Below are positions 29,621-39,724 of a stretch of 39,779 nt of DNA, piece by piece. How positions within the stretch are numbered: position 1 is the first letter of the stretch; each line of letters starts with the position of its first letter. The position numbers and the translations under genes are program-made. Source of the stretch: Larix sibirica (Eukaryota > Streptophyta > Pinopsida > Pinales > Pinaceae); the NCBI GenBank assembly GCA_004151065.3, contig NWUY0304716223.1, positions 1-39,779 of the forward strand, given 5' to 3'. The notes beneath the pieces were generated by a model. It was not told where the DNA came from. It did not search any database and saw only the letters and a program-made list of their open reading frames with translations.

Positions 29621-29880
29621 CTTATTTGTGTAAGTGGTTTTATGGTGGTTTTATGCTGGACCACTTACTCTTCCTGCTGTTGTGGAGTCCGCCTAGTGCT
29701 CCATGCCCCTATATGTTCTCCTGTCTCAGTACTGTTCCGACCTGTGTATAAGCCCCGTCTTCCCTGTGGCTATGGTATGTCCTCGGTAAGCTAAGCACCT
29801 GCTTGGTTCGTTCTGGTCGTAAATAAGCTAACTAGTTATGATGGTCCCATCCGTTAAGCCCGCCTTGTTGTGGGGCCCGG
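29621..29880. other. Intergenic, no gene seen
   Basis: CT/TG-rich continuation of the preceding island with scattered stops. No domain. Confidence 0.35.
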
Positions 29881-30255
29881 ACAGACAGGTTAGCTTCATT
29901 AGTTCTTTCTTAGCTTGGTTAGCATTGGGATTAGCATCATGCGGTTAGTTACAACTCTTAGCGTCATGGGGTTAGTAACAAAATGCTATTATTAACACTG
30001 GGATTAGCCATATGGGTTCGCTAATTAGGTTAGCAACATTAACAACATTTATTAACAACATTAGGACATCTATAAGTTGAATTCGTACTGCCTTAGGAGG
30101 TGAGTTAGCTTCATTATGACATAGCATCATTGGTATTAGCATAATAGGGCAACATTTCTTATATTAGGAACATTAATCTAAAATATATCCTTGGTATGCA
30201 TCATCATGAGATCATCATGAGTACAAAGCATGTATCATCATTAGTTAGGGTGCAT
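29881..30255 (+). repeat. Degenerate GTTAGCATCATT-type short-period repeat
   Basis: Words GGTTAGCATTGGGATTAGCA, GGATTAGCC, GTTAGCTTCATTA, AACATTAACAACATT, and near the end ATCATCATGAGATCATCATG recur for about 370 bases with an irregular period near 20. GTTAGCTTCATTA occurs at about 29,888 and 30,103. This explains the absence of open frames here. Confidence 0.65.
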
Positions 30256-30374
30256 AGTATATAACATTGATACGTATTTCTATCTTGAGGATGCATATTT
30301 CTTCTTTTTACTGCGCTACTTCACTATTTATAACTCTCCTTAGACTTAACTCATACTCTGACTAGCTTATTAAC
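30256..30374. other. Short spacer upstream of gag remnant
   Basis: AT-rich, stop-dense, no feature. Confidence 0.4.
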
Positions 30375-30640
30375 TTCATCGACCAGTTTGCAGACCTTAT
30401 CCGCCAGTTCATAAAATACTTTGATTATAGCAAGACCGAGCCTAGTGCCATTTCCTTACTTATGAAGATGAAAAAGCACCCGATGAACATTTCCAAGACT
30501 TCCACAAGAGGTGGCAGGAGCTCCAATCAAAGATTAAGTCTAATGTGACCGATAATAAGTCAAGCCTGGTCTGGTATGGTATCCTTCAAGCCCAGGAGTA
30601 TTGGAAGATCCATAGTCTTAAGCCCGGGAGCATTGTTTGA
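30375..30640 (+). pseudogene. Retrotransposon gag (Ty3/gypsy type) remnant
   Basis: The first frame (from 30,375) reads FIDQFADLIRQFIKYFDYSK, then TEPSAISLLMKMKK. A -1 shift at about 30,476 leads to PDEHFQDFHKRWQELQSKIK, then VTDNKSSLVWYGILQAQEYW, ending in TGA at 30,638-30,640. The order matches plant gag domains of the Retrotrans_gag type: W..F...F...Y-N..M.P....L..L.KK..E-S-F.E-F..R-W-R-E-L......P.M.E.E....F...L...Y. One frameshift and the absence of downstream zinc knuckle or protease show it is a fragment. The 5' leader and LTR are not seen. Confidence 0.8.
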
Positions 30641-31249
30641 GGAAGGACTCCCTTTAGCCCTGGAGCCGGGAAGACGGACTGACTCACAGAACCAAGCCTA
30701 GTTAGAAGAGAAGGAAGAGCTTTAACCACCTCAAGCCCAGGAAGGAGCACATTTTTATATGAAGCACTCCCGGAAGCCAGTTAGTGGGATATATTATTTA
30801 TATATCAATCTTTTGGTATATGGTTTGACACCGGACGGGGCACACGGACCAATGACATAGCAGGGAGAGACGGTTGGACTCCTCTCCCTCTGGTCGAGCC
30901 ACTTTGAGTTATCCTTTGTTTTCTTACGACAACTCCAAAAGGCTTGCTTTACATTAGGAGAGCAAGGAGTTATTTATTAGCGTACCAACTTTCCCCCTCG
31001 TTGCCCTTTCCCTCCATCCCGGTCCGAACAATAGCAATAGTACCTAGGAACATAGATTCATGAAGGCAAGTGGTTAGGAAGTCCGTGCGTGAATGATGGG
31101 ACTAAGGTTCAAATCTGTGAGCCGGGTATGTAAAGTATGGTGAAACAAAAGGGGTTGTTGGTATAGGTCAACTTTAATTAATTGTGCAGGCTTAATAAGT
31201 TAATAGCAATGTTATTAGTGCCCAAGCAAGCCTGTCCAATCCATTACTA
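30641..31249. other. Intergenic, no gene seen
   Basis: Words AAGCCCGGGAG, AGCCCTGGAGCCGGGA and AAGCCCAGGA repeat loosely at 30,620-30,745. Otherwise featureless. Confidence 0.4.
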
Positions 31250-31560
31250 AGTTGGAGGCACGGAGTGAGGTTCAGAATGAAAGGTTGTTGGTAAATAGAA
31301 AGGTGGGTGCCCGGGAGGTAACAGTAAAGGCAAAGAGAGGGTAGGCAGAGTAAAGGGTTAATAGTCAAGATTAATAGTGTCCCCACCTACTAAGCATTCC
31401 TAAAGTAAGGCACGGTGTGGGCATCTATCACTAACTCATAACTAACTAAGCGGGTTAAGTGAGGGAGTATGGAGAGGAGAGGTTGGTAGAATAGGTGGGG
31501 TTGGTAGAGTAGGTAACAGCAAGGTAGGCAGCAGAGTCAAGGTTAATAGTGTGGTACCCA
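31250..31560 (+). repeat. Two diverged copies of a purine-rich unit
   Basis: Copy 1 (about 31,257-31,380) and copy 2 (about 31,409-31,552) share GGCACGG, GTTGGTA, GGTAACAG, GGTAGGCAG, AGAGT with AAGG after it, and GTTAATAGT in the same order. Period is near 160-175 bp with indels. A minus-strand 64-codon frame (31,192-31,386) over copy 1 is a shadow of composition. Confidence 0.6.
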
Positions 31561-31789
31561 GCAGAATGATCGGTAAAAAAAGTGTTGGTTTGGAAACACT
31601 TCAGTAAAGATAGGTAGTGTCATGCCATCCCAAGTGAATAGCAGTATATCCTAAGCATTTATTAAGTAAGTGATCTAGAGCTACCAGATATAGGTGGGTA
31701 ACTATAAGAAGGAGCAGCGGATGATCTAATCTCCAGTGTGAGATTGTAGGTAGCACCTATCCTCTAATTTATTCTAATTTGATGTTGTT
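31561..31789. other. Intergenic, no gene seen
   Basis: Nothing recognisable. Confidence 0.4.
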
Positions 31790-32044
31790 GCTGCTGTTAA
31801 ATCTTGATAGCTCTTCACAGTCTAGTATGACCTCTTCTATTATGTTTTTTGCTACAGTACCTTTTTATGGTCCTATATATATATTCTAGTTCTATTGTGA
31901 CACAATCCTTATCCTTATTTTATTCTACTTCCTCATTGATGGTTTCTAGCTCTGCTAGCACCATTACTGGCACTTTTTCTTCCACTGTATTTTCTGCTCA
32001 TACTGAGGTCCCAAGGACTATATCACAACTGTCATTCTTTTATT
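31790..32044 (+). other. Ser/Thr-rich coding-like stretch, plus strand
   Basis: Part of a 137-codon plus frame (31,849-32,262). The first half reads STSSLMVSSSASTITGTFSS, compositionally like the other islands. The second half overlaps the minus-strand pseudogene that begins at 32,045 and loses the Ser/Thr character, so the long frame is probably two unrelated pieces. Confidence 0.35.
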
Positions 32045-33190
32045 CTAGTTCCATTCAGTGTCTTCAATCTCTGGACATATTTGCCCAACAAAGTCTGCTT
32101 ATAAGGAAAAATACAACCTACATTTTTCTTTCCTTCCCAGTGCGCACATACCCAGTCCTACCCCAAACTTACGTGAAGCCCGTGCCATCTATTGTATCGC
32201 TGCCATGTCAATCTATAGGATTTACTCTGATGATATGTCTAGCCACAAATCACTGTGATTAAGAATATGTGAAGTCCCCTTTTGCTCCTTTGCGCGAGCC
32301 TCCTGCTCTCCGCAGCCTCAAGCGTTCATTGCATTTACCCCATGAGCCACTGCCTTTGCCAGTTCCTGGCATGCAACTTCCAGGCCCTTTTCCACCTCAG
32401 TGTGTTGCGCAAATTTCATGTATTGTTCATGACCCATGTCATCAGACTACTTAGGAATGTCGAGTCCTCTAGGAAGTAACATGTCACCAAACCCCGCTGG
32501 CCAACCCACCTTGTCTCCACAACCTAGACACGTATTGTATTTTCCGCCAAACTTCCCAACACAATACAACATAATGTGGTATTTATCGTACCCTCTTATA
32601 GGCCAATTTCGCATTATCATTGTGCCCCATTGACAACATGTCCGCATAGAAAGATTGCAAGGATACATAAACTGGCGGGACAACTGCACCACGTCACATC
32701 ATCAGAGATCTAGCGGACATTGACTCGGAGGGAGTTACTTTATTTTGTATGTATGTACCATCATTAAATGTAGATAAGGGCTTTATAGTGGAATGGCCCA
32801 ATACAAATCCCTTGCAAAATTCTGATAGGTACGTGATGTGACGGTTTAATTCATGGTATAGTTGAATATTTGAAGTAGATGTTATTGTATTAGGGCCGGA
32901 TACCCCTGTACACTGCACAAAAATGAAATCCACCTTAAGCTCTCATCTTTTCTTCCTAGCCGTTAATGGTTAGCGTTTACGACTTGCACACTTTTGGAAA
33001 GATGGACAATTAATGCGGAAGATTAGGGTATACCATTAGTTTCGATGACAACATGGATGACAAGACGACCCTCCAACACTTCTAAATCCGTGCTACTCCC
33101 TTACAGCAATGGAATATGCCTACGAACCCGGAAAACCCAATCTTTTATTACAGAACTAACCCCAACATACAAAACTTGTTTCTTGGGTAT
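32045..33190 (-). pseudogene. Long broken coding region of unknown family, minus strand
   Basis: On the minus strand, three segments with ordinary protein composition follow each other. Segment 1 (33,190 to about 32,940) includes STDLEVLEGRLVIHVVIETN and HLSKSVQVVNANH. Segment 2, one phase away (32,933 to 32,583), includes SNIQLYHELNRHITYLSEFC and VSLQSFYADMLSMGHNDNAK. Segment 3 (about 32,692 to 32,045) includes CLGCGDKVGWPAGFGD, EVEKGLEVACQELAKAVAHG and MARASRKFGVGLGMCALGRK. About ten stops and two frameshifts interrupt them, yet each phase stays protein-like for over 200 bases. I do not recognise the family; a retroelement gag, a plasmid protein or a viral structural protein are all open. 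The plus-strand frames over it are shadows. Confidence 0.5.
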
Positions 33191-33479
33191 TCAATTTACT
33201 TTTACTTCGTACCTTATCCTTACTAACTTTGTGCCTGCCCCCCAACCTGTCCATCAATAAATCTCTCAATCACTTGGATAAACACGGGGCTACCTCCCAT
33301 TCGAGCCCATTTGTGTCTGGAACTAGCCCGTTCGTTGTTTTCTTGGACGAGCAGCAGCCGCCGGGGATAAAAATATAGCAAGGAATAATTACGTAAGTAA
33401 GCGCGCCGATTCGTTTTCCTACTCCTATCTCTCCCGGATAGATTATCCCAGCAGCCGTGTTTGCTCTTCAAGTCCTCAA
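33191..33479. other. Intergenic spacer, no gene seen
   Basis: A minus-strand 82-codon frame (33,471-33,223) lacks a domain. GCCAGCCAGC words begin at about 33,482. Confidence 0.35.
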
Positions 33480-33760
33480 TCTAGCCAGCCAGCAATTTAT
33501 CTAGCCAACCAGCCGGGGGTTTGTCTCGCCTCAAAGCAATCCGTGTCAAGTTAATCATCTCCAGTTCGCAAGAAGATCTCGACGGGTCTCAGATCTCAGT
33601 CAGGCAGTTAGCAAGAGGGGTCGATATCAGGTCTGCGGCTCGGTCTCCGATCGATGAAGACAGTTCGCAAGGTATCAGGTATAAGGTATCAGGTTGAAGC
33701 ATTCAGGCAGTTATCGAGATCGATACGCAAGAGATCAATCAGCAGGTAGGTTCCACAGTG
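33480..33760 (+). repeat. Purine-rich dispersed repeat, family F copy 2
   Basis: Partner of 25,035-25,600. After the shared core (33,543-33,576) both copies run on with CAGTCAGG, TAGCAA, ATATCAGG and CAGTTCG words. Upstream, CCAACCAGCCGGGGGTTTGT parallels CCAGCCCGGGTTTCT at 25,014. Similarity is patchy, indicating age. Confidence 0.65.
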
Positions 33761-34455
33761 GGCTTTCGGTGAACGTCCTTCGTTCTTGATGTGATGGTAT
33801 CGCTAGTTGTGACTCACTCACAGTGTCGATCATTTGGCCCCGTACCGTAACCGTACCGTACCGGGTTCATTCCGTCAACCCCGCCCCTGTTTCCCGGGGT
33901 TTACATAGTCGTTGACTAAATATAGCCGTTTCCTTGCCTCACATGAAAGCCACACTCTTTCTAGCCACTACCTCAACGTTCTCACCTAACTGTTTATACC
34001 AGCCCTCGTTTGGACCAGCCCTCGCGCCAAGCTTCGCGGGGCGGGTTCTTTTTCGTCGGGCGGTTTCGTCAAGTTTCAAACCCTTCTAAATTGCCCTTTA
34101 AGCGCGTTATATAACCGCTTCCTTCCCACCCTTGGAATGGACCTCATACAGCCATTCATCATACAATCTATGAATTATTCATCTTATGCTTCGACTTATC
34201 AATCTAAATAAAGAATAGAGTCATGGAAAACCATGCTCCCATATAGTGCTTATTAAAATAATCCTATACCACCATCAGGCGGGATAATCCAATTGAAATG
34301 AACCTGTTCGAATGGAGGAGATATATCGGTTGCCTTATCACACCGTAAGAGCAAGCGGGTAAGTGTAGCGATTTTATAGAGCTTAAAGGTCAATTTAGAA
34401 GTGAAATGCTATAAAGAGTGAATACTACTATTCTACCTGGTGAATCTCTAGTTGA
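33761..34455. other. Intergenic with small tandem words
   Basis: CGTACCGTAACCGTACCGTA at about 33,841-33,861 is a 5-6 bp periodic stretch. ACCAGCCCTCG occurs at 33,998-34,008 and 34,014-34,024 (16-bp period). No gene. Confidence 0.5.
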
Positions 34456-35016
34456 ATTACCTTTACTTTCCCTCATAGGAGGGCCGTAGTTAAGGGAGAC
34501 TGTAGCTCAATGCTTTTCAGAGTAAAAGAGAAAACTGCAAATCGGGTTCAAGAAGAAGCGCATTTACTAATATCGAAAACCTTCTAAATGACCCCTTCTA
34601 TCACATTCTATTGCTACTTCTATTCGACCTTTGATTCGTCCCCTATCATCAAAGCTTTGGGGGCTCTCAATAAAGAGAAAAAGGAGATATATCATCCATC
34701 TTCTTTCCTTACTTGGTTCGGTTATTTAGAGTCCATTCCTCACAGCTTCAGTTTCGATCACTTCTTTCCTTGCCCTCTTACATTATATGATGGAGTAATC
34801 TACGGGTTATAAAAGGTTTTCGGAGTAATGATCGCGTTGCTTCCAACTAGACTTACTAGACTTCTGATCCAGTTTTATAAAAGAAGGATAGAAGAAAGGA
34901 ATGCTTCCTTACCTGCTACTGAACGACGGCCCTTACCTCTTAATATTCTCGATGAATGCATAGGTACTCAACCTGAAGTTAGGAGGATATTCAATCTCGA
35001 TCTACTCGAAGTTTGA
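34456..35016 (+). pseudogene. Frame of about 187 codons with two TAA interruptions, unknown family
   Basis: One phase stays open from 34,456 to the TGA at 35,014-35,016 except for TAA at 34,585-34,587 and 34,810-34,812. Segment 1 contains FRVKEKTANRVQEEAHLLIS. Segment 2 starts MTPSITFYCYFYSTFDSSPI and contains LGALNKEKKEIYHPSSFLTW. Segment 3 contains MIALLPTRLTRLLIQFYKRR and RPLPLNILDECIGTQPEV. Composition is that of a normal soluble protein and there is no phase change across the stops, unlike the other broken frames here. It may be a young pseudogene, a gene fragment, or, in lineages with U-to-C editing, a gene in which TAA is edited to CAA. Family not recognised. Confidence 0.45.
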
Positions 35017-35658
35017 AAGAGGAGATAAAACCATCCTCCTTTTGAATCCCCTATCATGGTTCATATGGTGTTGGTTACCTATCTTTATCCCTTCCCATGC
35101 TCGGGCCAATACGATAAAATCCTCCTGATGCTTTTTGTTCTTGACGTACTTGCTCGGATCGGTTGTTGGTTGCGCTCCTCGCTCATTAGTGTATGTAAAA
35201 GTTAGAATGAATAGGTTCCATCTGCTGCCCTATTATTTATGTCCTAGAACGAAGGGATCGGCTATATGCTAGGTGCCTTCCTTTTCGAGGTTGCACTGCC
35301 CACACTGGCCTATTTGTTCCGTCATAGATAGAAGGTAATGGTGTTCTATCTTAATACGTATTCGTTGGTTTATACATGTTGCTAGCTAACCGGTTGCCTG
35401 GCCTACCTAATTATTGACTGGGAGGGGGCAGGTCCTCCCCTGTCTTAGCTAATCTAACGAAATAGGCGTTGTAACCCCTCCTGGCTCTTTCCATGCACTG
35501 GTGAAACGATTAACTCATCCGCTATAGCTGATAGAAGCCTATGAATAATGGTTTGTCAGTTGTTTACTGCTGAAGCGGCAGAAAGGTTCGATTCGCTGGT
35601 GGCTCAGTTCATTAGTAAATGAGCATGAATTAGGGTTATTCCCCAACCGATTCTCTCT
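35017..35658. other. Intergenic, no gene seen
   Basis: No open frame of note. A T-arm-like phrase (GGTTCGATTCGCTGG at 35,585) does not extend to a tRNA fold. Confidence 0.45.
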
Positions 35659-35898
35659 ATCTAGTTGCTCCAGAACTGGCCCAGTCTAATAGCAGTAATT
35701 CGGGATGTAAAGCCCATTCCCATAGAGAAAGGTTCTTTTTGGTTACTGGGTGAATCTCGCCTTCCCATCTCTCCCCTAGATAATTGCTCCAAAACTGCGA
35801 CATTTTAATAAAAGTACTAGGGGTTCTTTACCAAAGCGTCTCCCCTTGATAGTTGCTCGAGAAGTGCTACATCACCATAGCACATCGTAAGGGTTCTC
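35659..35898 (+). repeat. Three-unit degenerate tandem repeat
   Basis: Units start at about 35,659, 35,774 and 35,841. Each has CTAGTTGCTCCAGAACTGGC or a diverged version (CTAGATAATTGCTCCAAAAC, CTTGATAGTTGCTCGAGAAG), then a T/CTAATA-like word and, in units 2 and 3, AAGGGTTCT or AGGGGTTCT. The last two units are about 67 bases apart; the first gap is longer by an insertion. Confidence 0.7.
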
Positions 35899-37309
35899 TC
35901 CCAATAACACGAGTACGAAACTATCCGATCGAAACGATTCGTCAAATAACCCTCACTCACTATAACTGGAATAACTCGAACTACACTTATATCTTAGAAC
36001 TCAACTTAACTCTTATAACTAACCCCAGAAATAATAGCAGCTTTTACCTTCCATCGGGTTCTCTCATATCATATTGAGTCGCGAGCTCTATGGGAGGCTG
36101 GTATCCGGATCAATGCAAGGTATTAAAAGCTCAGGCATATTTACGACGTACTGCAAAGGCGTAACCCGTAAGATGTCTTTATTTTTCATTACAAAACAGA
36201 CTTTGTACCGAAGCAAAAGGAAATCAATATGTATTGGAGGAGGTCTCCCACCCCAGAGTTCAATCCAAGTGCTAGCCTTGTGAAAGCCAGCAGACCTAAC
36301 CAACTAGAACAGATGGAGACATTACATCTATAAAAGCAAATTGAATCTTTTGTATTATGATGGTTCCATTTTTATCATCTTGGTGTAAAATATTTCTTGG
36401 TAGATCTATTGAAGCGGAACTTCAAAGAGCCACAAAGAAGGTGGCAACAACCGGAAGGGAATATATAAAAGTCGGACTTAATTGGAGCAGCAAATACGGT
36501 AGCAAACAACCAAATTCAATCTTCCAAAGCAGATCTTAGAGCCACAGTAAACACGGCAAAAACCGGAATGGAATGATGTGAGGAAATGCGCAGAATTCCG
36601 ATCATTCCTAGGCTTTTATTTTGTAAACCCACTACTAAGAAAAATCCCCAATAATGCTTTTTGTATCAGAGCAACTCTGACTTATCCAGCAATTCCGATG
36701 ATAATTAAACACCCTTTCAATGAATAGGTATCTTCGATGATTAAACACCCATATCTCATCCACTTGGGGCGAGTCACTAACTTTACTCCTGAGCAAATAA
36801 CTTAACCGTATCTCACCAGGTGAGTCACTTATTGTATCTCACCCTTTTGGTCGAACATAGCAATTTTAGTAAAATAAATAAATAAAGGGTCCTGCTAATC
36901 ACCCCAGTAATAGGAAGGTCCCTTTCATTCATTTTGAAAGGCTAATATCAAGCGAACAGCCCTGAGTATAAATAAGAGTAAAATGAAATCAATATTTTGA
37001 GCAGCCCTTAGCATATATAACCCCCCTAGGATGCGCCAGCCATTGTTCCAGCAATAAAGAAGGTTATCTTCCTTCTTATTTTATCACTGAAGAAAGAATA
37101 GAATGGTGGTTCTTAATGCAACGCTGACTCGATCAACAATGCTGATGCGAAGGAATATGGTTCTTTTAAACCACTCATAAACCAACAAGCAAGCAGCTTA
37201 AGGAAGTTAGGGAAGGAAGACCCCAAATCCAGCTCTTAAAGAAGGAAAGCTCCTCCTATCTCTATAAATACGTTATTAGCACGCACGCTCACCAGCCTTA
37301 AAATGCAGC
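35899..37309. other. Long intergenic stretch with minor repeats
   Basis: GATGATTAAACACCC occurs at 36,735-36,749, and GATAATTAAACACCC at about 36,699 is a one-change copy. GTCACT near GGCGAG and GGTGAG words repeats at 36,768 and 36,820, with CTCACCAGGTGAG (36,814-36,826) a perfect 6-bp inverted repeat around one base. Overlapping 60-74 codon frames (35,853-36,539) have no domain. Confidence 0.45.
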
Positions 37310-37387
37310 AAGGCAAGCCAGTAATCAAATATGGGGTAAGGCAGTAAGGAAGAACAAATATGGAAAGGCAGTAATAGAATATGTATG
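37310..37387 (+). repeat. Three-unit tandem repeat, about 27 bp period
   Basis: Units AAGGCAAGCCAGTAATCAAA, AAGGCAGTAAGGAAGAACAA and AAAGGCAGTAATAGAATATG, each ending in a TATGG- or TATG-like word. Clear by eye. Confidence 0.75.
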
Positions 37388-37998
37388 TCATTAAGCTACC
37401 TCTACAATCTCTGTATCCCCGTGTCAGTCAGGCCTAACAGCCAGACGGCCATAGACAGTTACCTTATTAACTACGCCCCCTTATTTCTTAGATAACTTAT
37501 CTACCCTGATCAGATTATGGTGGCCAATAAGAAGAACAAACATGTCTGTCCCGCCGACCCGCCCGGTCTCACCCTCCAAGTTTGAAAAACATGTTTCATG
37601 GATCAACCAGCCAATTAGGAAAGAGAGAGGAGGTCTTCTGTCTGTCCCACCCCTCTGGTCCCACACCTTACCTCTATCTGTGGTCTCGCCTTCTTTGGGT
37701 CAGCACGTTTTCTTAACGTTATAGTGAGTGCTGCTGCCTGATCTCAATAAATGTTTATCAAAGACACAAGTAATAAAAAGTATATCTGTCTCACGACGCC
37801 CCATCTATCTCTGAGTCTCGTCCTCCTTACTTACCTCTCTCATATTACTCAGCCTTTCAAGCATTCTCACGTTGAAGCACTTACTGGAAAAAACATATTG
37901 ATTAAACCAATAAATAAGAAAATATGACTGTTATTATAGTTCTCACTCCGATAAACTTACCTGACCCAAAGCTATCTTATCATGAAGTGTTTTCTTTT
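37388..37998. other. Intergenic, no gene seen
   Basis: TCTGTC-centred words (CATGTCTGTCCC, TCTGTCTGTCCC, TATCTGTCTCAC) recur at 37,541, 37,638 and 37,783. Two overlapping antisense frames of about 60 codons at 37,481-37,724 are unsupported. Confidence 0.4.
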
Positions 37999-38120
37999 CA
38001 CGAACAACTGGCCAATAAGAAAATCTGTATGCAATAACATCCCCAGAGCTGCTGTCTTATAACGAACAATGTATACTTGACTGATCACGAACAACTACTA
38101 CCAAAAAGAAGATATGTATG
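37999..38120 (+). repeat. Two-unit tandem repeat, 87-bp period
   Basis: CACGAACAACTGGCCAATAA then GAAAATCTGTATG at 37,999-38,031, and CACGAACAACTACTACCAAA then AAGAAGATATGTATG at 38,086-38,120. A half-unit AACGAACAATGTATAC lies at 38,061. Confidence 0.7.
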
Positions 38121-38139
38121 TAGTATCGGTGCTTTTATT

Positions 38140-38660
38140 ACGGTGAAGGGTAGACGCAACTGACTGATAAGGCCCTTCCTTAATAGTCCGGTGCAACTTA
38201 TATGGTCCTTCGTAGGCAGGTAAACTTGGTCCTTTGCTCATATGAATAAGAAGCTTAAAGTGATTAACCGACTGGTTAGCCAGCCCCATTGAAGGTACAA
38301 TCGGTCCTTCTAAATGATGGTGCAGTTGGTCCTGACGTTAGCTTACGAAGGAGGTCTTAGCTTACAAAAGAGAGTAGGTGCGGTCCTTGCCTTAGCTTAT
38401 TAAGCAAGGTAGGTGTGATTGTTTTCGTTACCTTACACTTATGAAGGAAGCAGGGTAGGCAAAATGGATCTTTATTACTTTAAGGAGGGCAAAATATATC
38501 CTTATTTCCTCAGCTCAGGTTTTTAATACAATGACGACGATGAATGAGTTAGGGTGGGTAACCTAACAGCTCTTCTATTCACAGGCAAGTCTAATTGGTC
38601 CTTACCATTCTTACGCTGCTTATGACTGCTTACCTTGAAGGAAAGTGGTTTGGTCAATAT
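38140..38660 (+). repeat. Degenerate GGTCCTT / TTAGCTTA repeat array
   Basis: GGTCCTT or its variants occur at about 38,202, 38,228, 38,303, 38,328, 38,373 and 38,597. TTAGCTTACGAAGG, TTAGCTTACAAAAG, TTAGCTTATTAAG and TTACACTTATGAAGGAA follow at 38,338-38,450. The period is irregular (30-50). No gene is supported. Confidence 0.6.
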
Positions 38661-39044
38661 AAGCCGGCCAGTAACATAAATGTTTTTTCAGTCCCCATCT
38701 GCCTTATCTGAGTATACCTCACCTGAGCCTGCCTGAAAAAGAATAAGGTCCAGCTTTGTATAAATATTATTTAGAAGCAAGTCAATTAAGCAATTAGTGC
38801 TAGTGCTATAGATCTTCTACCCTCGACTGTGAATTTGAAAATACACATCATCCCTTGCCCTCCCTTTGGTCAAGCAAGCCTTTCCTTCATACTGATAATT
38901 TCTTATAATAAAAATCACTTGAAAGAGGGTTGGTAGAAGCACGCGTGATCCATCATAACATAATCTCATAATCTGTGTGTGAGGAAGGGCAGGCATCATG
39001 TTACCCAATTGAAGAATTCATTTTGAAGGATTGATGAATGGGGC
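38661..39044. other. Intergenic with a CCCTCCCTTTGGTCAAGCAA word
   Basis: TGCCCTCCCTTTGGTCAAGC at about 38,857 belongs to a family that ends the window and also occurs at 19,002. A 63-codon minus frame (39,008-38,817) is unsupported. Confidence 0.5.
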
Positions 39045-39235
39045 AAAAAGAGGTGGCCGGTACAAGGAAGGCTTACTAGTGAAGGATGGGTGCCGGTACA
39101 AGGTTTCAACAACGCAAAGGTGAAGAAAGCAAGGAAGGAAGGGCGGTGGCCAGTACAAGGCCTCATCGCCCCAAGGATGCAATGAAGGAAGGGCGGTGGC
39201 CGGTACAAGGATTCATAGCAAAGGTGCCAAAGGTC
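39045..39235 (+). repeat. Four-unit GGTGGCCGGTACAAGG repeat
   Basis: Units at 39,052-39,067, 39,088-39,103, 39,142-39,160 and 39,192-39,210. The last two share a longer block (GAAGGAAGGGCGGTGGCC, then GTACAAGG) at a 50-bp spacing. The minus strand of the array reads as repeated PCTGHRP-like peptides, and the 84-99 codon frames on both strands (38,996-39,480) arise from this repeat. Confidence 0.8.
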
Positions 39236-39537
39236 GGTGGCTGGCGGCATGTAATCTTCAATCTAAGGGCGGGGAGGGCTTCATCATTTTACAAGTTTGT
39301 GACATCATTTCAAGTCATCTCCTCGTGCTCCCAATCCGTGCATTTCTTTCTTTCTTTCCGGAAGGAAGTTACTCATATTCCCTAGTATCATCTTCCAACG
39401 GATCCTTACAAAAGATCAACCAGGTACCATCCAAACAGGTGCAAAAAGGCCAACCAGCAGCGGCTAAAGGAGACCATTAAGCCAGTTGCTAAAGGACCAA
39501 CAAGGTGCTTTATGATTAAAATCACAGTTCGGGTCGA
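39236..39537. other. Intergenic, no gene seen
   Basis: Overlapping plus-strand frames run in from the repeat upstream. No domain and no RNA gene. Confidence 0.4.
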
Positions 39538-39620
39538 GATCGGAATGCTCTGCTCAGAATGCCTCTACTCGGTTGGGTCAGGATGCCTATGCTAAGATCG
39601 GATCGGATCGCGGCATCGGA
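39538..39620 (+). repeat. Degenerate ATCGGAATGC / GGATGCCT repeat
   Basis: GATCGGAATGCTCTGCTCAG, AATGCCTCTACTCGG, GGATGCCTATGCTAAG and GATCGGATCGGATCG form a short-period array of about 25 bp, ending in an exact 5-bp GATCG tandem. Confidence 0.6.
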
Positions 39621-39724
39621 AATAAAAATTGTATCGCATAGCAGGAAAAACAGCAGGGAAAATTATAGGCAGACAGGAACGCACGTCTCTCTCTCTATTG
39701 CTAAACCTTCGGCATAAAAAAAAC

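Noticed and set aside
31100-31130. T-arm-like GGTTCAAATC
   Set aside because: Flanking five-base arms do not pair and no upstream D-arm or anticodon arm fits.
34496-34560. tRNA-like stretch (TGTAGCTCAATG with a later GGGTTCAAG)
   Set aside because: A D-stem can be drawn but there is no anticodon stem and the T-arm and acceptor do not pair. The DNA also lies in the open frame starting at 34,456.
38500-38730. Bpu-type mitochondrial short element (CCTNAGC site)
   Set aside because: CCTCAGC and CCTGAGC occur, but without a repeated 36-bp unit flanked by AAGG.
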